A stretch of 64,000 nt of DNA, taken from assembly GCF_000208865.1 (NCBI RefSeq), contig NC_018386.1:1-64000 (forward strand). The letters run 5' to 3'. Positions within the stretch are counted from its first letter, which is position 1, and every line of letters begins with the position of its first letter. The DNA is from Neospora caninum Liverpool. Its lineage: Eukaryota; Apicomplexa; Conoidasida; Eucoccidiorida; Sarcocystidae. A program made the position numbers and the translations under genes. The notes below the pieces were generated by a model that worked only from the letters and a program-made list of their open reading frames with translations, did not search any database and had not been told where the DNA came from. This document shows positions 12,401 through 25,271 of the stretch, piece after piece.

Positions 12401-15400
12401 TGGCAGCCTTGGCAAACCCGCAGAAGAACGGTCCCTCCGGAGACAAGGAAGGGGCGCCAGCAATGCGATGGAACTCGCAGGCGTTTCGCGGGTGGCTGTT
12501 GAGCAGTCGGCAAGAGCCGGAAGAAGAGGAAGCGCCAAGAGCCGAAGTGGAAGCAGAGGCAGAAAAGTCGGGCAAAGCGCTGCTGACCTGCGGCTCCGCC
12601 GTCTGGTGTATCGGTGAGTCATGTTGGTATCACCCTTCTATCTTTCCTGTGGGATTTCCTCCAAAGAGAAACGACGCGGTTTGACGGCATTAGGTCAGAA
12701 CTGGTCAACCAAGTGGAACCTCGGTTCCCTTTTCGGTGTCCAAACACGTAATAGCTCTCCTCTGTCGCGAGGGCGCCAGGAAAGTTTCTGGCCGAGTCTC
12801 GGGGCGTTTTCTCTCCTGCACACTTCGTGGAGGGAGCACTGATTGCTTCCGATTCGTGCGTGTCTCTCTCCAGGTATCACGTGCGAGTCGCCGTACCCTC
12901 CCTAGTCTCCCTCGACGGCATTCTTTTTGCACGGCGGGAAGGGGGCCCGACGATTCCCGATTTCGTGGCCTTCCTCGAACCTCGCATTCCTCCTGTCCTT
13001 CCCTTCGACATCGCCGCATCGCCCAGGCGTGGCAGTTCAGAGCCTCAACCGGCGGATTCGATTTCCGCGCCTGCGGAGAGTTCCCAGCGTCCTCGTTCTG
13101 CCTCACCGGCCGCTGGATCGCGTACAGCGCAAACTCCTGCATCTTGTCATTCTTCTTCCGCCCCAGCTCCTGGCGCCCCTCACCTTGGCTCAGAGTCATC
13201 AGTCGGCTCGCCTCCTCTTTGTCAGTCTCTGCGTCCGTCAGTCCGAATGTCTCCCTCCTTACAGCCAGCTGCCCGTGGCAACGAGATCTCTCTGGCCTCT
13301 TCTCGATTCTGTTCCTCAGATTCCGCGCGGCCTTCTTCACATCCGCTTTCTTCCTCTTCAGCTTCTGGCCCTCGTGTGGCGCCTTCTCTTACCGTGGGCG
13401 ATGCACCCTCTTCGCAGGAGTCTCTCCAGTCACAACGTTTCTCTTCAAGGGAAAGCGATAGGCATTCGCCGAGTTGCCTCCCTGCTCTCGTCGCCACTTC
13501 GTCTCCAGGATCACCCTCGGAGTCGAGTGCACCTCAGCCACACGCTTCCGCTTGTTCTCATTTACGAACGTCGTCGCCTGCTGAATCGCTTTTGGCCTCT
13601 GCGCCCTGTCCAGCTTCTGCGTTTGTCTCTGCTGCTTGTTCAACGGCGGCGGAGTCGAATTTACGGCGTGTCCGGGCAGCGGCTGTGTTCCGGCCTCCAC
13701 GAGCGGGGGTACCGCATGCAACCTCGACTCCGTCACATGCATCAGGCGTGAACGCTTCCGCAGCTCTATCAGGGCCTCAGGAGGACCCTGCGCTCTTTGT
13801 CTCTTCTGTCTCTCAAGCGACTGAAGAGGCCGGGCTTGAGGTAGGGGCCACGGACCTCCAAGGCTGTCCGGCCTGGCCTGTATTTGCTTCGAGTCAACTC
13901 TCGACAAGTCCTCTTGGAGGCTCCTACCAGTCCGTGGACGAGGGGTATTTGAAGCTATTGTCCGTGACAGAGTCCTTCGTCGCACCGCCTGATATCTCGT
14001 CTCTCTCAGCTTCTGCACAGTCCCTCAACTCTCTGTTTATCTCGCAGTCCAATCCGCCATTTGTCTCCCAATATTGTGAAAGTGAACGATTGAGGCGAGA
14101 CCGAGAAGAGTCGCACAGTCCTCTTTCTCGACTCTCTTCGCCATGCGGGGGGCACATACCGGGGCGGTCTCTGTCCCCGAGTGCGTCGTCGCAGTTTCTT
14201 TTCGCTGCAGTTCAATTTGAACAAGATTCTGCCCTCTCACTTTCGTCCAGTGCCTCTTCCTCTCATCGTTCGTTCTTATCGAACTCTTCTTCTCCGCTTC
14301 GGAACTCCCGCTGTCCCTCATCTCCGTTTGCACCGGGCAGCTCGGCGCCGGTTGGCCTCGCCTCTCCCTGCCGTAGGCGCAAAGAGTCTGAAGGTGACAA
14401 CAGGTATCCCGGCAGCGTCTCAAGTCTTCGCGTTCACCGGGATCCTATTGACTACTTTCAGACGTCCTCTGGTGACTTCACGCCCTCTCTTTACGCTGGC
14501 GGCACCCCCGAGAGAAACCAAGAAGAACCTCTGTCGCCAGCAATGCTGCCGACTCCCTTCCGTTCCTGTTCTTCAACCGGGAACGGACCAAACGGACCTG
14601 CCAGTCCTGGTACCCCTGAGGCGGACGAACTGCCGACACCGGGACCCCGTCGGTTCCACGCTGCTCTGCCTCCACAAGACTCTGCTCGTTTGGATTCTTC
14701 CGCCGAGGAGGATCGAGGCCAATCGTGTCTTCATCCTAACTCCGGTTCTCCCTCTTTTGCGAGCTTGCTCTCGTGCTCACTTTCGTCTTCGTCACTGTCG
14801 GTGTCTGCTCGTCCGCCGGCGTCCCTGCCATGGCCTGCGCCTTCTTCGGCAGGCGGCCAAAAAAGTGAACAATCAGTCGGGCAACGCGGAGGAGACGGGA
14901 GAAGCCAAGGCCTGCATGCGGGGCGTCCCAGTTCGCCAGGTAAATTGGCCTTGCCGCGTGCTTCACAGCGGCTTTCTCTTCTCGCCGCCTCACCCTGTAG
15001 GTCCCGGTCCAGATCGGCATCCACCCCGCCCCACATTTTTGCCTGGAATACGTGCCAGACTTCTTTTACTTGCCCGTATATTCGCCGCCGTGTGTCGCCA
15101 TCCAGTGCGCCACCAAGCCCACATTTCCGGTTGCTCCACATTACAGAGATACACTGTAACTCGTCCGACGGCCTCACCGCGGACCTGTCTGTTTCGCGTG
15201 TCTCCGGAGCCGCAATCTCTGGCGATCAGCCCACAGCGCGTGGCGGTTGCGGGATGAAGTGCAGCAGCGAAACGGAAGGGACGGAGGCGTCGAAAGGAGA
15301 GCGTCAAGGTCAACAAAAGAGGGAGGCCGCACGACCAGGTGGAGACGAAATAACGGGAGGTATCTCTTTCCAAGCAAAAGAAGGGAATGGAGACGAATCT

Positions 15401-18400
15401 GCACGAGACAACAACGCCTTCGTGGGACCGTTGATGGACCCTGTGGATGGCCACATGGCTCCTGGCGAGGCGTTTCGGGCCTTGGAAGTGAAATCCTGCT
15501 CTCTGCAGGACGATGCAGTCAAGTGCCGGAAAGAACCGGACAGCGACGAAGGCGAAGCGAGTCTAGGAGAGGCGCCAACGTGGACGGCAGGAAGGACGCA
15601 GCGGCGCATGCAAGGGAGCGAAGACCGGGAAGAAGGCGCAGCAGCGCCGCACGCCCCTGCGGAAGAAGGCGACTTCTACTCGCCCCGAGCGACGGCGCGA
15701 GTAAACGGAGAGTCGGTGGAATCGCGCGCTTCAGGAGTTACTGACGCTCCTCCAGAGAGTGCCGCAGGTCTCGGGATCTTGCCGCTTTCTGAGACCCTCT
15801 GGCTCAGCGTCTGTGAAGCCCCGGAGTCGGCTCTGCAGACACCTCAAAGGTGGCTTCATTTCTCATGTCACCAAGCTGGGAGCAGCGATTACGGCGCGGC
15901 GACCGAGCTCACCGATGATGGGCCTGAGGAGGAGATGGAGCATCTAGAGACTGGGGAGAAGGAGGACCGAAAACACCACCGCCAAGGGAAGGAGAAGCAG
16001 TCGCCTACGGAGAAGGGAACAGGCAACTCAGAGCCGCATGCTGGCGAATGGCCACCGGTGTCGGTCTCCCAGAACAAGTCAGATCACACCGCAAAGCTGT
16101 CGGCGTTTTGCGCAACGCCTCCTCGCGACGATTGGCTTGGTGTGACGGCCCGCCAGGCTTCCTTGTTGGCGACGGACCCAACTGCTTCGGAACTAGGGGA
16201 CCCTGCAGAAGGCGAAGATAGCGCGAACAGAGCTGGTGAGTCAGTGAAAGACGGCGGCATGGACAGAGAGAAAGATGGCGGCAGCTTAGCGACACGCGAC
16301 ACGCGACGTCCAGAACTGTCTTTCGAGTCAGGCACCCTGACGGCGCACGAAACTGCCTCTGTTTGCACGCGCTCGTCCTTGTCTCCCTGTGCCTCCTTGG
16401 TGGGTAAACTGCGACGGGATCCCGAATCAAGCGAGACGCTTGTGTCTCCGCACGAGCAGAACGAGTCGAGCGGAAATCGCCTAGGTTACGAAGAGGGACC
16501 GTGCACGCGAGAGAGCGTGGAAGGGGCGACAGCACATGCGAGCGGAATCACTCAGCATGCGGCCGTTCGCCGGTGCTTGTGGGCTGACGCGAGGGCAGAC
16601 GACTCAGATGGACGAGGAGAGGGGCGACCTCGGTTGTGCCTCCAGACAGACGCCGCAGCCGGCGAAGAGCGTCCGACGTGCTCTTCGCTGACTGTTCCTC
16701 CCAGATGTGTCCCCAGTCCGTCGCTCTCTTCAGTCGCACAGGGTCACCCTCGCGCGGTTGTCGCACACGCCGCAGACAACGTACCCGAGGGTCGCACCGC
16801 CAACGCCGGTGCGGTGGGGGAGTGGGACGAAGCAGCTGTGCGTGCTCGCCACAACGGCCTTTTGAAGGGCTTGGAAAAGACGTCCGTTCCCACGCACTGG
16901 GAAGGACAGCCGCATGAGGGTGGATCGGAGACGTGGCCTACGCTTCTGTCGATGTCGGACCGGTATCACCCAGATGTCACAGGAAGTCCCCGTCGAGGAC
17001 CGAAGACCACTGGAGGAGAGGAAGCAGGTGAGGCGTCACGCGTTGACGAAGGAAGGCGTCTCGAAGACGGCCAACACGTGACAGTTTCAGCGGCCTCGCC
17101 GGCAGCGCGTCTTGAGGCTGCGGGACCTGTGCATTTCTCCACGTCGACGTGTGGAACGGACGGTCTCGGGAAGATGGTCCTTCCGACAACGGCATGGAGT
17201 GTCGAAGGGGAGAAGAGCGACACGCCGCTGTTGCTCGGGCTCCGGATGGAGACAGACAGAAAGGAGGCGGAATGGCGTGACCTGACACAGGAACGCGAGA
17301 GCGGAGAAAGCCACACAGATGACGAGGAGAAAGGGGACGTCGACAGGAACGAGCAGAACGAGTCGGAGGGGCTGGCAACCGAAGGCAGCAGGCCGCCCGC
17401 CGAACAGAGACAAGTGAAGCGAGAGGGAAGGAGAGTGACCAAGAGGGACAGTAAGCCCAATAAGGTCGGGGCAGGTTTTTCCTCTGTTCCGCGGCCTGAC
17501 AGTGAGGCCGGGGAACAACGAGACGCGCGGGTGCCAGAAGAGGGCTCAGAATCGCTCGCTGCATTGGATGGCGGTGTAAATCATTTCTTCGGGCCGCGCA
17601 GCATCGAAGAAGCGAAACCAGAGCCCGTTCAAGTCGTGGCGGTTGCAGGGGCGAAAGACATGTGTGCTGTTGCGTCAGTCAGGTGCGTACCCTCGGCGGG
17701 GCACCAACTACAGCCGGAATTCGGCAGGAGGCACGCACGTGATGACGCTGTTGGCCTCAGCTGTTCACTTTTAGGTTGCAAATCTCCGACGCCGCCTCAC
17801 AGTGTCTCGTTGTACGGGTCCAGCAGCTCTTCATCGTGCTTTGCCTTGGCGTCGTCCCTAACGCTTGACCAGTCCGTCTGCACTGGCCAAGACTCTTCTG
17901 TCGAGGCGCACCGACCGTCTCTCCCGTCGCCGGAGTCTGCCGATGGGGCAGTCGCCACCGGCCTCCCTGCTATGGCCTCACCTTTTCCAGCTTTTCCCTC
18001 TCGCCGTGCCAGTGCGTTTCGTTCTGTCGCCTCTTTAGCCGTGCAGCTGTCTTCAGCGGAGCCAGGCGCACCTGCCTTCCGCGTGTCACTTGACGAGCGA
18101 GAACGCACATCTGAGAAGGGAGGCTGGGCACAGCGCAACGCAGGGGAGAACGCGTCCGTCTGCAGAGAAAGAACCACAGGTGGGATGTCGGCTGTAGAAA
18201 TATCCTCGTGCACACAGCTCACGGCTGGCCGTGGAGCGCCGAGTTTCTCGACGGGGGCGGGCGCCGGCGTCGAACAGAAAAGAGGCGCGAGCGACGGAGC
18301 CGAGTGGACGATGGTTGTGGCGAGGGGCAGAGCGCACGAGGGAGGAGAGCGAGAAGGCAACCTTTCTTCTGGTGCGTTTTCGGCACTCAAAGACTCCTTG

Positions 18401-21400
18401 CGGCCACGCACCACTGATCCGTTCCAGAGGTCTGAAACGGCTTCGCATGCAACCGAGAGCCTAAAGCAAGGCGAAGAACATTTCGGTGCAGGTGGTTGTC
18501 GGCCGCCCGATCGTGGAACCCGAACCCGAGAGGAATCAGTTTCACTCGAGATTCTCGTCCCCGATTGGCATCCTTCAAGTGATCCGACACCCGCACTTGA
18601 TCCACAGGATCACCTTTCTTCCGTGAGGCTTCAAGTCGCTGTGGCAGGGATGCCCGCTGAGGCTAATTCGGCGAGTTCCGTGTTTGGTTCATGCGTGAAG
18701 GACTCCAGAGGGACGCGGCACGCTGTGCCAGGTTCCCCTGTCTCTCCTTCCGAGTTGTCCTTCTCCGTATCGAGCTCGTCGTCTGACCCAAGTCCGCAGA
18801 GCCCCAGTTCCGTCCCCTTCACTGCAGGAGACGCAGAACCCGCAGCTTCTCGAGACGGAAGGAACTGTGGGGTGGAAATCCCGCGCTGTCCTGTTGAGCT
18901 GAGCGCTGCATGGGCCGAAACGGAGCCAGACGAAGGCGAAGCCTGTGGCCGCAGGTCGGGGTTGGGAACGGAGACAGGAGAGCCGTCGAAGTGTCCGGCG
19001 TCTGCGCCTGCTGGTGCGTCCCGTTTGGAGACACCCCCAGGCGCTTTTGGTTCAACACCGGTCTCACCGTTCCCTTCTCTTGCCTCTCCATCTTCGCACC
19101 AGTTGGTCGACGGCCGTCACAGCGACGATGATCAAACCGACCCGCGAGGGATGGCACGGAAGGGGGAGCAAGAGCGGTCGCGTTTGACCGGCGAGGAGAG
19201 AGCCTTTCTGGTCCCCGAGCCTGCGCCCTTTCTGCCCCGCCGAGCTCCTCGGAGGCGTCTCTGCCCCTCGCCTGACCTCAGTCTGTCTTCACACCCTTCC
19301 ACTCCTGTGGGCGCTGGGCTCACGGGCATTCACCCCGAGGTCACGCCGAGAGAACAAAGAATGGTACCAGAGGGACAAGGCGCCCAAGGGGGCCGTGCGG
19401 CGGAGGGACAGAGTCCATTCAGACCGATGACGCGCGGTGCTTCTTCTCCCCGAGTGTCGAGGAGCGAAAACGCCCAGGAGCGAAAGAGCGACTCAGAGCG
19501 AGACCTGGCTCCGGAATCTTCATTTGACACCGTCCGCGAGAGAGGCGCTGGTCGAACCAGAACGGCTGACGAAGGAGGCAGCTCCAGAGTAAGCAGCGAA
19601 CGCGTCGAGGGGACGAGAACCGCGGACTTGGCTGTACGGCGACGCGGCGCCGCTGGTGCACCAGTTACGCGGGAAGTGCGGGAAGCCGGTAACAAAGTGT
19701 GCAGCGAAGACGAGAGCCGGAGACAAAGACGCAGCGATGAAAAACAGAGAACTATGTTGCGACGGTGGCCGTCGAGCACAAAGGACGAGGGAGAGCAGGA
19801 AGCGCGAGGAAGTCCAGACGTGAGCCTGGAACCACGAAGGACTCCAGAGGGGCGCGTTCCGGAAAACAGAACTCCGGCGCCGAGATCGAGGACCCCGACA
19901 GTTAGCAGCTGCAATTGCGGAATTTCGGCGAGAAAACCGTGGTGCTCAGAGGGACTCTTGGGGTTAGCCGAAGCCCTGAAAAGCCGCGAGACCGCTTGCC
20001 ACGCCCTCGCCTGCCTCGCAGCTTGCACTCGTCAGGCAGCTGTGGGAGCGGCAAGCGTCGGTGACGCAGGAAGGTGCGGTGGCATGTCCCTCAGCGAAAG
20101 GTTCACCGCCTCGAGCCAAATAGAGAATCACGGAGAAACCTGGATTCCCGTGGGGACGTGCCAAGCGCTGATTGACGCCGTCGCGAGGGAAATTCGCAAA
20201 GCCGCATCTGTCAGAAGGCAGCTTGGTGGAAGACGTTCACAAGGGGAGTCTTGCTCGCCTTCTCGGGCTTCTTCTGCCTCGACGTTCACCTCCTTTGACT
20301 CCGCGTCCGAAGCTTCGTCCTCGTCCGTTCGTGTCTGGCCTTCTTCGGATCGAACCAACTCCAGACTGAGGAGTTCAGACGATCGTGCCTGCGGCGGAGC
20401 GCGTGACGGCCGGCCGACGAAGGCAACCCCAGCAGGAGAGGACACTCTTCTGGTGCAGGCTGTGAAATCCTTCGAAGCCATTGCAGAGAACGAACTTCTC
20501 TCGGCGGCTCGACTTTCAGGTAAAGGGGGACACGCAGCACGACACACGGGTGCTCGTCTTGCGCGTTGATCGTGCAGTGCTCCGTGCATATGCTTTGCCC
20601 CGTGTACAGAAACCGGTTGCTGGTGTGTACTGCTTGCTTCAGGCTCAACGGGATCCCCAGTTGTTCATTGGGACACAGGCCTCAAGGTGATCTCGTTGTT
20701 CATTGCTCGGTGTACACGGGCCAGTCGTCAACGGACAGTCCACCGTGCAGGCGCTCTGGTCACGACCGATACCTCTGCTGGTGAGCTGCCTCAGCGACGA
20801 GCTCTCCCAGGGTCGCCACCTGCCTCTGGGAGGTCAGGGGGCGGCGTCACGGGTGGGGAGTCTCAGGCGAAATCTCGAGAGCCCCACGGGCGTCATTCTG
20901 TTAGTGCCCCAGAGCTCCGCGAGTCGACAGGAGCGAGCCTTGGAGCTCAAGGTCGACAAGAAGTGAATTTCACAGGTTCTCCGGCTCCTCCGCCGATGCC
21001 TCAACGGGTGCTCGTCGGCCATACGTCTCCCGGGACGCAGGTTCAGCGTTTCGCGGAAGGTCGTGGTTCTTTTCCTGTGGTTGCGGTGCCGACTGCTCAG
21101 TCGGCAGGCGAGGCCACGAGTATCCCGGGCGCCAGGCGAGATCCAAAAGAGGAGATGTCGCCTCTACGGCGCATTGCAGAAGCCGCCTCCCACGTTCGCC
21201 GAATGCTGGAAGACACGTCAGGATTCGGACGTAACACCTTCGCAGACACTTCAGAGACAGCCGGTTTCCGAAGGTACTCAGGCAGTCGCACGAGGGAAGA
21301 TCCAAGGGATCGAGTGGCTGATGCGCCTCGAGACGCTCTTGGCCTCCAGGCGGCGGAGCCTGCCTTCCCCTCGGAGCAATACCCAGCACGTGGCGTCCAA

Positions 21401-24400
21401 GGCGGAGGCGAGGCAGCTTGGAACGCCCTTGAAGACATGCGGCAGCAACTCGAAGGCCCGCTAAACGCTCTTGATGCCAAGCTGATCGAGCGGGCTGAGA
21501 GACTTTACCCGGGAGAGACACTACACGAAGACACCACGAACAACTCTCAGCGAGGCACTTCTCTGCCAGCAGTTCGGTCTACCTGCCGGAGCAGAGACAG
21601 CCCAGTCGCGCCTTCGTCCACGACGTTTGACCCTCCTCTCGGGTTAGATGACCTCGTCTCCGACTCCTTCGAACGCTCCAGCTGCGAGTCAAGACGCCAA
21701 ATTACCCCTGTGCCGGGGTCTGTGGACGCCCATCCTCCACGAGGCGTGTCGGGTCCTGTTGGCTCCAGAGGCCGGCAGGGCCCACTGGAGGTCAGCCGAG
21801 TTCGGTTGCCGTCGTCGCAGAGTTTTTCGGCACCGGCGGCGAATCTGGGAGGGGGGGCAGCAGTGAATTTGCATGTCAAGTTCTCTGCCTCAGAGATCGT
21901 TAGGGCGCGGCCTGGCGGATGTTTAGTGCTCGCCTATCCGGCGAACTGGAAATCGGGTGATCGCCGGACAGTTCCAGAGAAAACAGACAACCCGGCACAT
22001 GCACCAGCTAGCCGGGGCAGGGGAGATGTAGGCCGATGGTTCGGAGCGTTGCTGGCTGAAAGGCGGGCAAAGCAAGAGAGGATGCGCGACGAGCGAAGGC
22101 ATCGCGATGCCGAGAAGCAGAGGCACGGCGCAGATCCGAAGCGACAAGAGCTCATGAGGCTAGCCGCCAAGAGCACGGAGGCACTGGGGAGGGTTATGCC
22201 CTACCGGAGGCACGAACCGCTGCTGCAGACGTATCGAAAAGGGGCAGCGAACAGTGGGTCTTCTGTCTCCTGGTCCAAAAGTCAGGACGGCGTTTGCCGG
22301 CCAGCGCAGACGGGAGGAGTTCAACGAGAACGGTGCCTGACAAAGGTTGAAGATCGGAGGAGAGGAAACATCCTGAGGCCGGTGCACAATGCGCACGTGA
22401 AACCCCGGAGTGGACCTTCCCAGCGACGCGAGAAGGAAGCAAGAGAGGGAGACTCAGCCAGCAAGGGTGCTCACGGGAACCCAGGCACTGGCGCAGATGC
22501 AAGGCCCCGAGACACTCAGACTCGACACCAGGCGGTACTCCGGGACGAGCAAGTTCGTCAAGAGGTCCCGCTGAAGCACCCCGTTCCGGAGCAGCAGGGG
22601 AGCACTCTTGGGAACTGCGAGCCAGACCAAAGGCATGCGCCCGTTTCAAACCGAGGCGAAGAGTGCGAGGTATTTGGAGCAGCCCTGGAGCGAAGCAGCG
22701 ACGCCAGCGAACGGGCGGGATTCATCTTGCTCCCCGAAAGCCTTGCCGATTCGACCGCGCAGAAGGCAAAATCTATCTCGAGGCGGGACGACGAACCTGG
22801 CGGTGGTGGTGTTCCTGTGAGAGCACGAGTCATTAGACAGGCCCTTCACGACCACGAAAGTGGAATGGATGAGTCGCCAGAGCTGGACAAAGAGGCAGAG
22901 TCGGAACGGACACTTGTGGCGCTCGTGCCTGATGGAGAAAGAACGTCGAAAGGATTAAACGGTCTGTCGTCGTCGAGTCGAAACGCCTCAGGTTCTGGGT
23001 TCTCTGCTGCAAATCAGTGTCGCCAGCAAACTGAAAACTGGGTGGCACTGACTGTCGGTGCAGTGCAGAACCGCGATGGAAACTGCCGGCTGGAGGGTGG
23101 AGAGGAAGGCCAGAGTCGGGAGGCGAGGCGGAAGGAGGCCAGTGCCGAAACGGTTGTCATCCCATTCGACTCAGAAGAGGCGCGCATTATCACTGTAAGC
23201 ACGGGAAGCTGCAAGGCTGGGACGTCCCGCACGCCACACAACCGACGAGAGGACCACGCACCGCACCCCACAGATACGCAACCGCACAGGGTGCTGGCAA
23301 GCGCCTTCGAAGAGCCACATGTAACCTATTCGCTAGCTCCCTGACGGTAGCTTTTGGAGTACCTGCAAGAAAGAGATTAATCACATGTATCGGTATCTCC
23401 CTGTATGTATATACACCAGAACGGTGTTGTCGGCTGAGGTTCCCCAACGTCGAAACAAGATCCGCGAAAAAGCCTGCTTCCTGCTGTGACGCAAATGGGG
23501 ATTCCGGCCTCGTAGACGTGTCGGTCCGCGTCCAGAGTGACCGAGATAACTGCTCTCTTGTGGCGACATCCTTATTTTGTCTTTTCTTTATTTTCAGGCT
23601 CTTATGGCAATGCGTGCGGACTCTCCGTTGCTAGGATCCGCTCAACGCTCTTGTTATGTTTACTGTCCACTTCGAATCCAGCGGACGCCTCATGCCGGAC
23701 TGGTTTCCTCGTTCGCCTCCTTTCTGTGGCCCTCTCTTTTCCGTCCTGCGGCGCTCATTCCCGCATCGCCTCTGACGCCAGCGGGGGCCTCGGCGATCGT
23801 GGGAGGACCAGCCCAAGCGAAACCGCGTTCGCGAGAGGGAGCTCGGCATGCGTCTCCTGGCGTTAGCTTGGGCCTATTTCGGAAGGCCGGCCTGCCGCGT
23901 CCACGAGACATTCGGATTCTCTTCTTTTGTGCCCCGTCTGTGCGGGTGCTCCGAGAGGCCTTCCAGGCCCCTTGGGGCTTTGCGAACAATCCACCGGCGT
24001 TCTCGGCGACGGATGAGGAGACGCGCCCGAGCAGACGCCAGACGATTCCTGTCGGAACAGGAACGGCCGGAGGGCACGGTGCCGTCCCCCAGTCGGGCAC
24101 TGGCGAAGGACGGGGACAGAGAACTGCGGACGTCGCTGGGCATCCCCAGTGGCTTCTGTTCGGCAGAACAGTGGAGGAGGTGAGTACGCCCAATATATCG
24201 ACAGGGGTTGTCCATGCCGGGATGCGTTTGTTTTTGGATTTGCCTGTGGTCGACACTCATCTATCTGTGTCTACGAACACGCCTGTTCATTTGGTGGATG
24301 AATTCCGTCAAGTTGGAGACTGTGTGCCGCTTTGTGTGTCAGGCGGAGGACGCAGCAAGGCGGCTCATGAAACGGCGGCGTCAGCTCCTCAAGAACTATG

Positions 24401-25271
24401 TCCAGAAACTGGACGTTTTGTCCCTCCTGAGCACCGGGGAAGCGTCGCAGGCTTCAGAAGCGCTGGACTCCAAGCGAGTGCACCGACAGCAGAGATGGGC
24501 CGCGCTCCGAAGACAGACTGCGATGCTCGGCAACGGCCAAGTGGGCAAGCGGCGAGAACTGCTGGTGTGCGCTGTCGCATGCGGGAAATGCTTCCCAGTC
24601 TGCGCAGAGGTGAGGGGCTCCGAGCGTGTGGCTGGCGGCAGCGCGTAAGACTAGCAGGTGGGGCGGGAGCAAAACGCCTCACCGGTTGGATGCAGCTTGC
24701 GCCGTCAGAGTTTTGGAAACGGGCGAATGGTGTTGGAGAGCTCTTCTCTTCCAGAGTCGGGCCGGAGTGACACGTAAGGGGCGATAAAGGTCGCGGCTGG
24801 CCCCGCTATTCGCATTCGATTGAGGTGTCGTGCGCTTCCACCTTTCTGGTTTTGGTGGTCGACCTCGTTTTGATTCGGCATAACGTGAGTAGGAGCGTCA
24901 TCTGCACGTGTTGCTTGTCTGTCGATGGTCATACGGGAAGACGGTATAGGCCTCCACTGCGTGTGAGCTCTTTCCTTCGCGGTCGAATTTTTGAATGGAC
25001 CGAGAGCCACACATGTGAGGGTGCTTGCATGGGTGTATGCTGGGAGGTGCATGTGAATAGAATCGTCTGTCCCTGAATACCCAGACACATTCACGTGGAA
25101 GCGTGGTTTTTATCTCTTCCATCTGCTGGTCTTCTCTCTCTGTGCTTCTAGGAAATGACGCACAGGGCTTCGGTCGAGGAAAGCATGCTGCGCGCAGTGG
25201 ACGATGCGATGCAAGAAGGCGCAGATTCTGTGTACTTCGAGGCCCTCGGAGTAATTGCTCTATTGAAGTAA
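9418..25271 (+). CDS. Giant leucine-rich-repeat protein (~4,650 aa)
   Basis: Multi-exon gene, reconstructed as 9,418-11,499; 11,913-12,613; 12,874-20,519; 20,643-23,194; 23,598-24,179; 24,343-24,609; 25,152-25,271. Every junction is GT-AG and every phase matches. The ATG at 9,418 is the first in the frame; an upstream exon is possible. Residues ~190-790 hold irregular leucine-rich repeats (SLQRLWLDRNGLTD, LRFLSLRGNRL, LQQLDVSENLL, LLRLDLSDNDL, SLQHLDLSRCSL, SLQHLSLRNNPL). Residues ~925-950 (LVYRYHVRVAVPSLVSLDG) resemble an LRRcap, which independently supports the exon 2-3 join. About 3,000 low-complexity residues rich in Ser, Pro, Gly, Glu and Arg follow. Exons 6-7 are helical and basic (from DAARRLMKRRRQ). 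LRRs usually bind proteins; the partner is unknown. The TAA at 25,269 overlaps a GTAAGC donor, so more 3' exons may exist. Confidence 0.8.

Noticed and set aside
12705..20164. Long minus-strand frames opposite the LRR gene.
   Set aside because: They are shadows of the GC-rich plus-strand coding frames; none starts well or has recognisable sequence.
20687..23344. An independent 885-codon gene downstream of the 2,580-codon frame.
   Set aside because: The frame has no good ATG start, and a GT-AG intron at 20,520-20,642 joins it in phase to the preceding exon, so it is an exon of the LRR gene.
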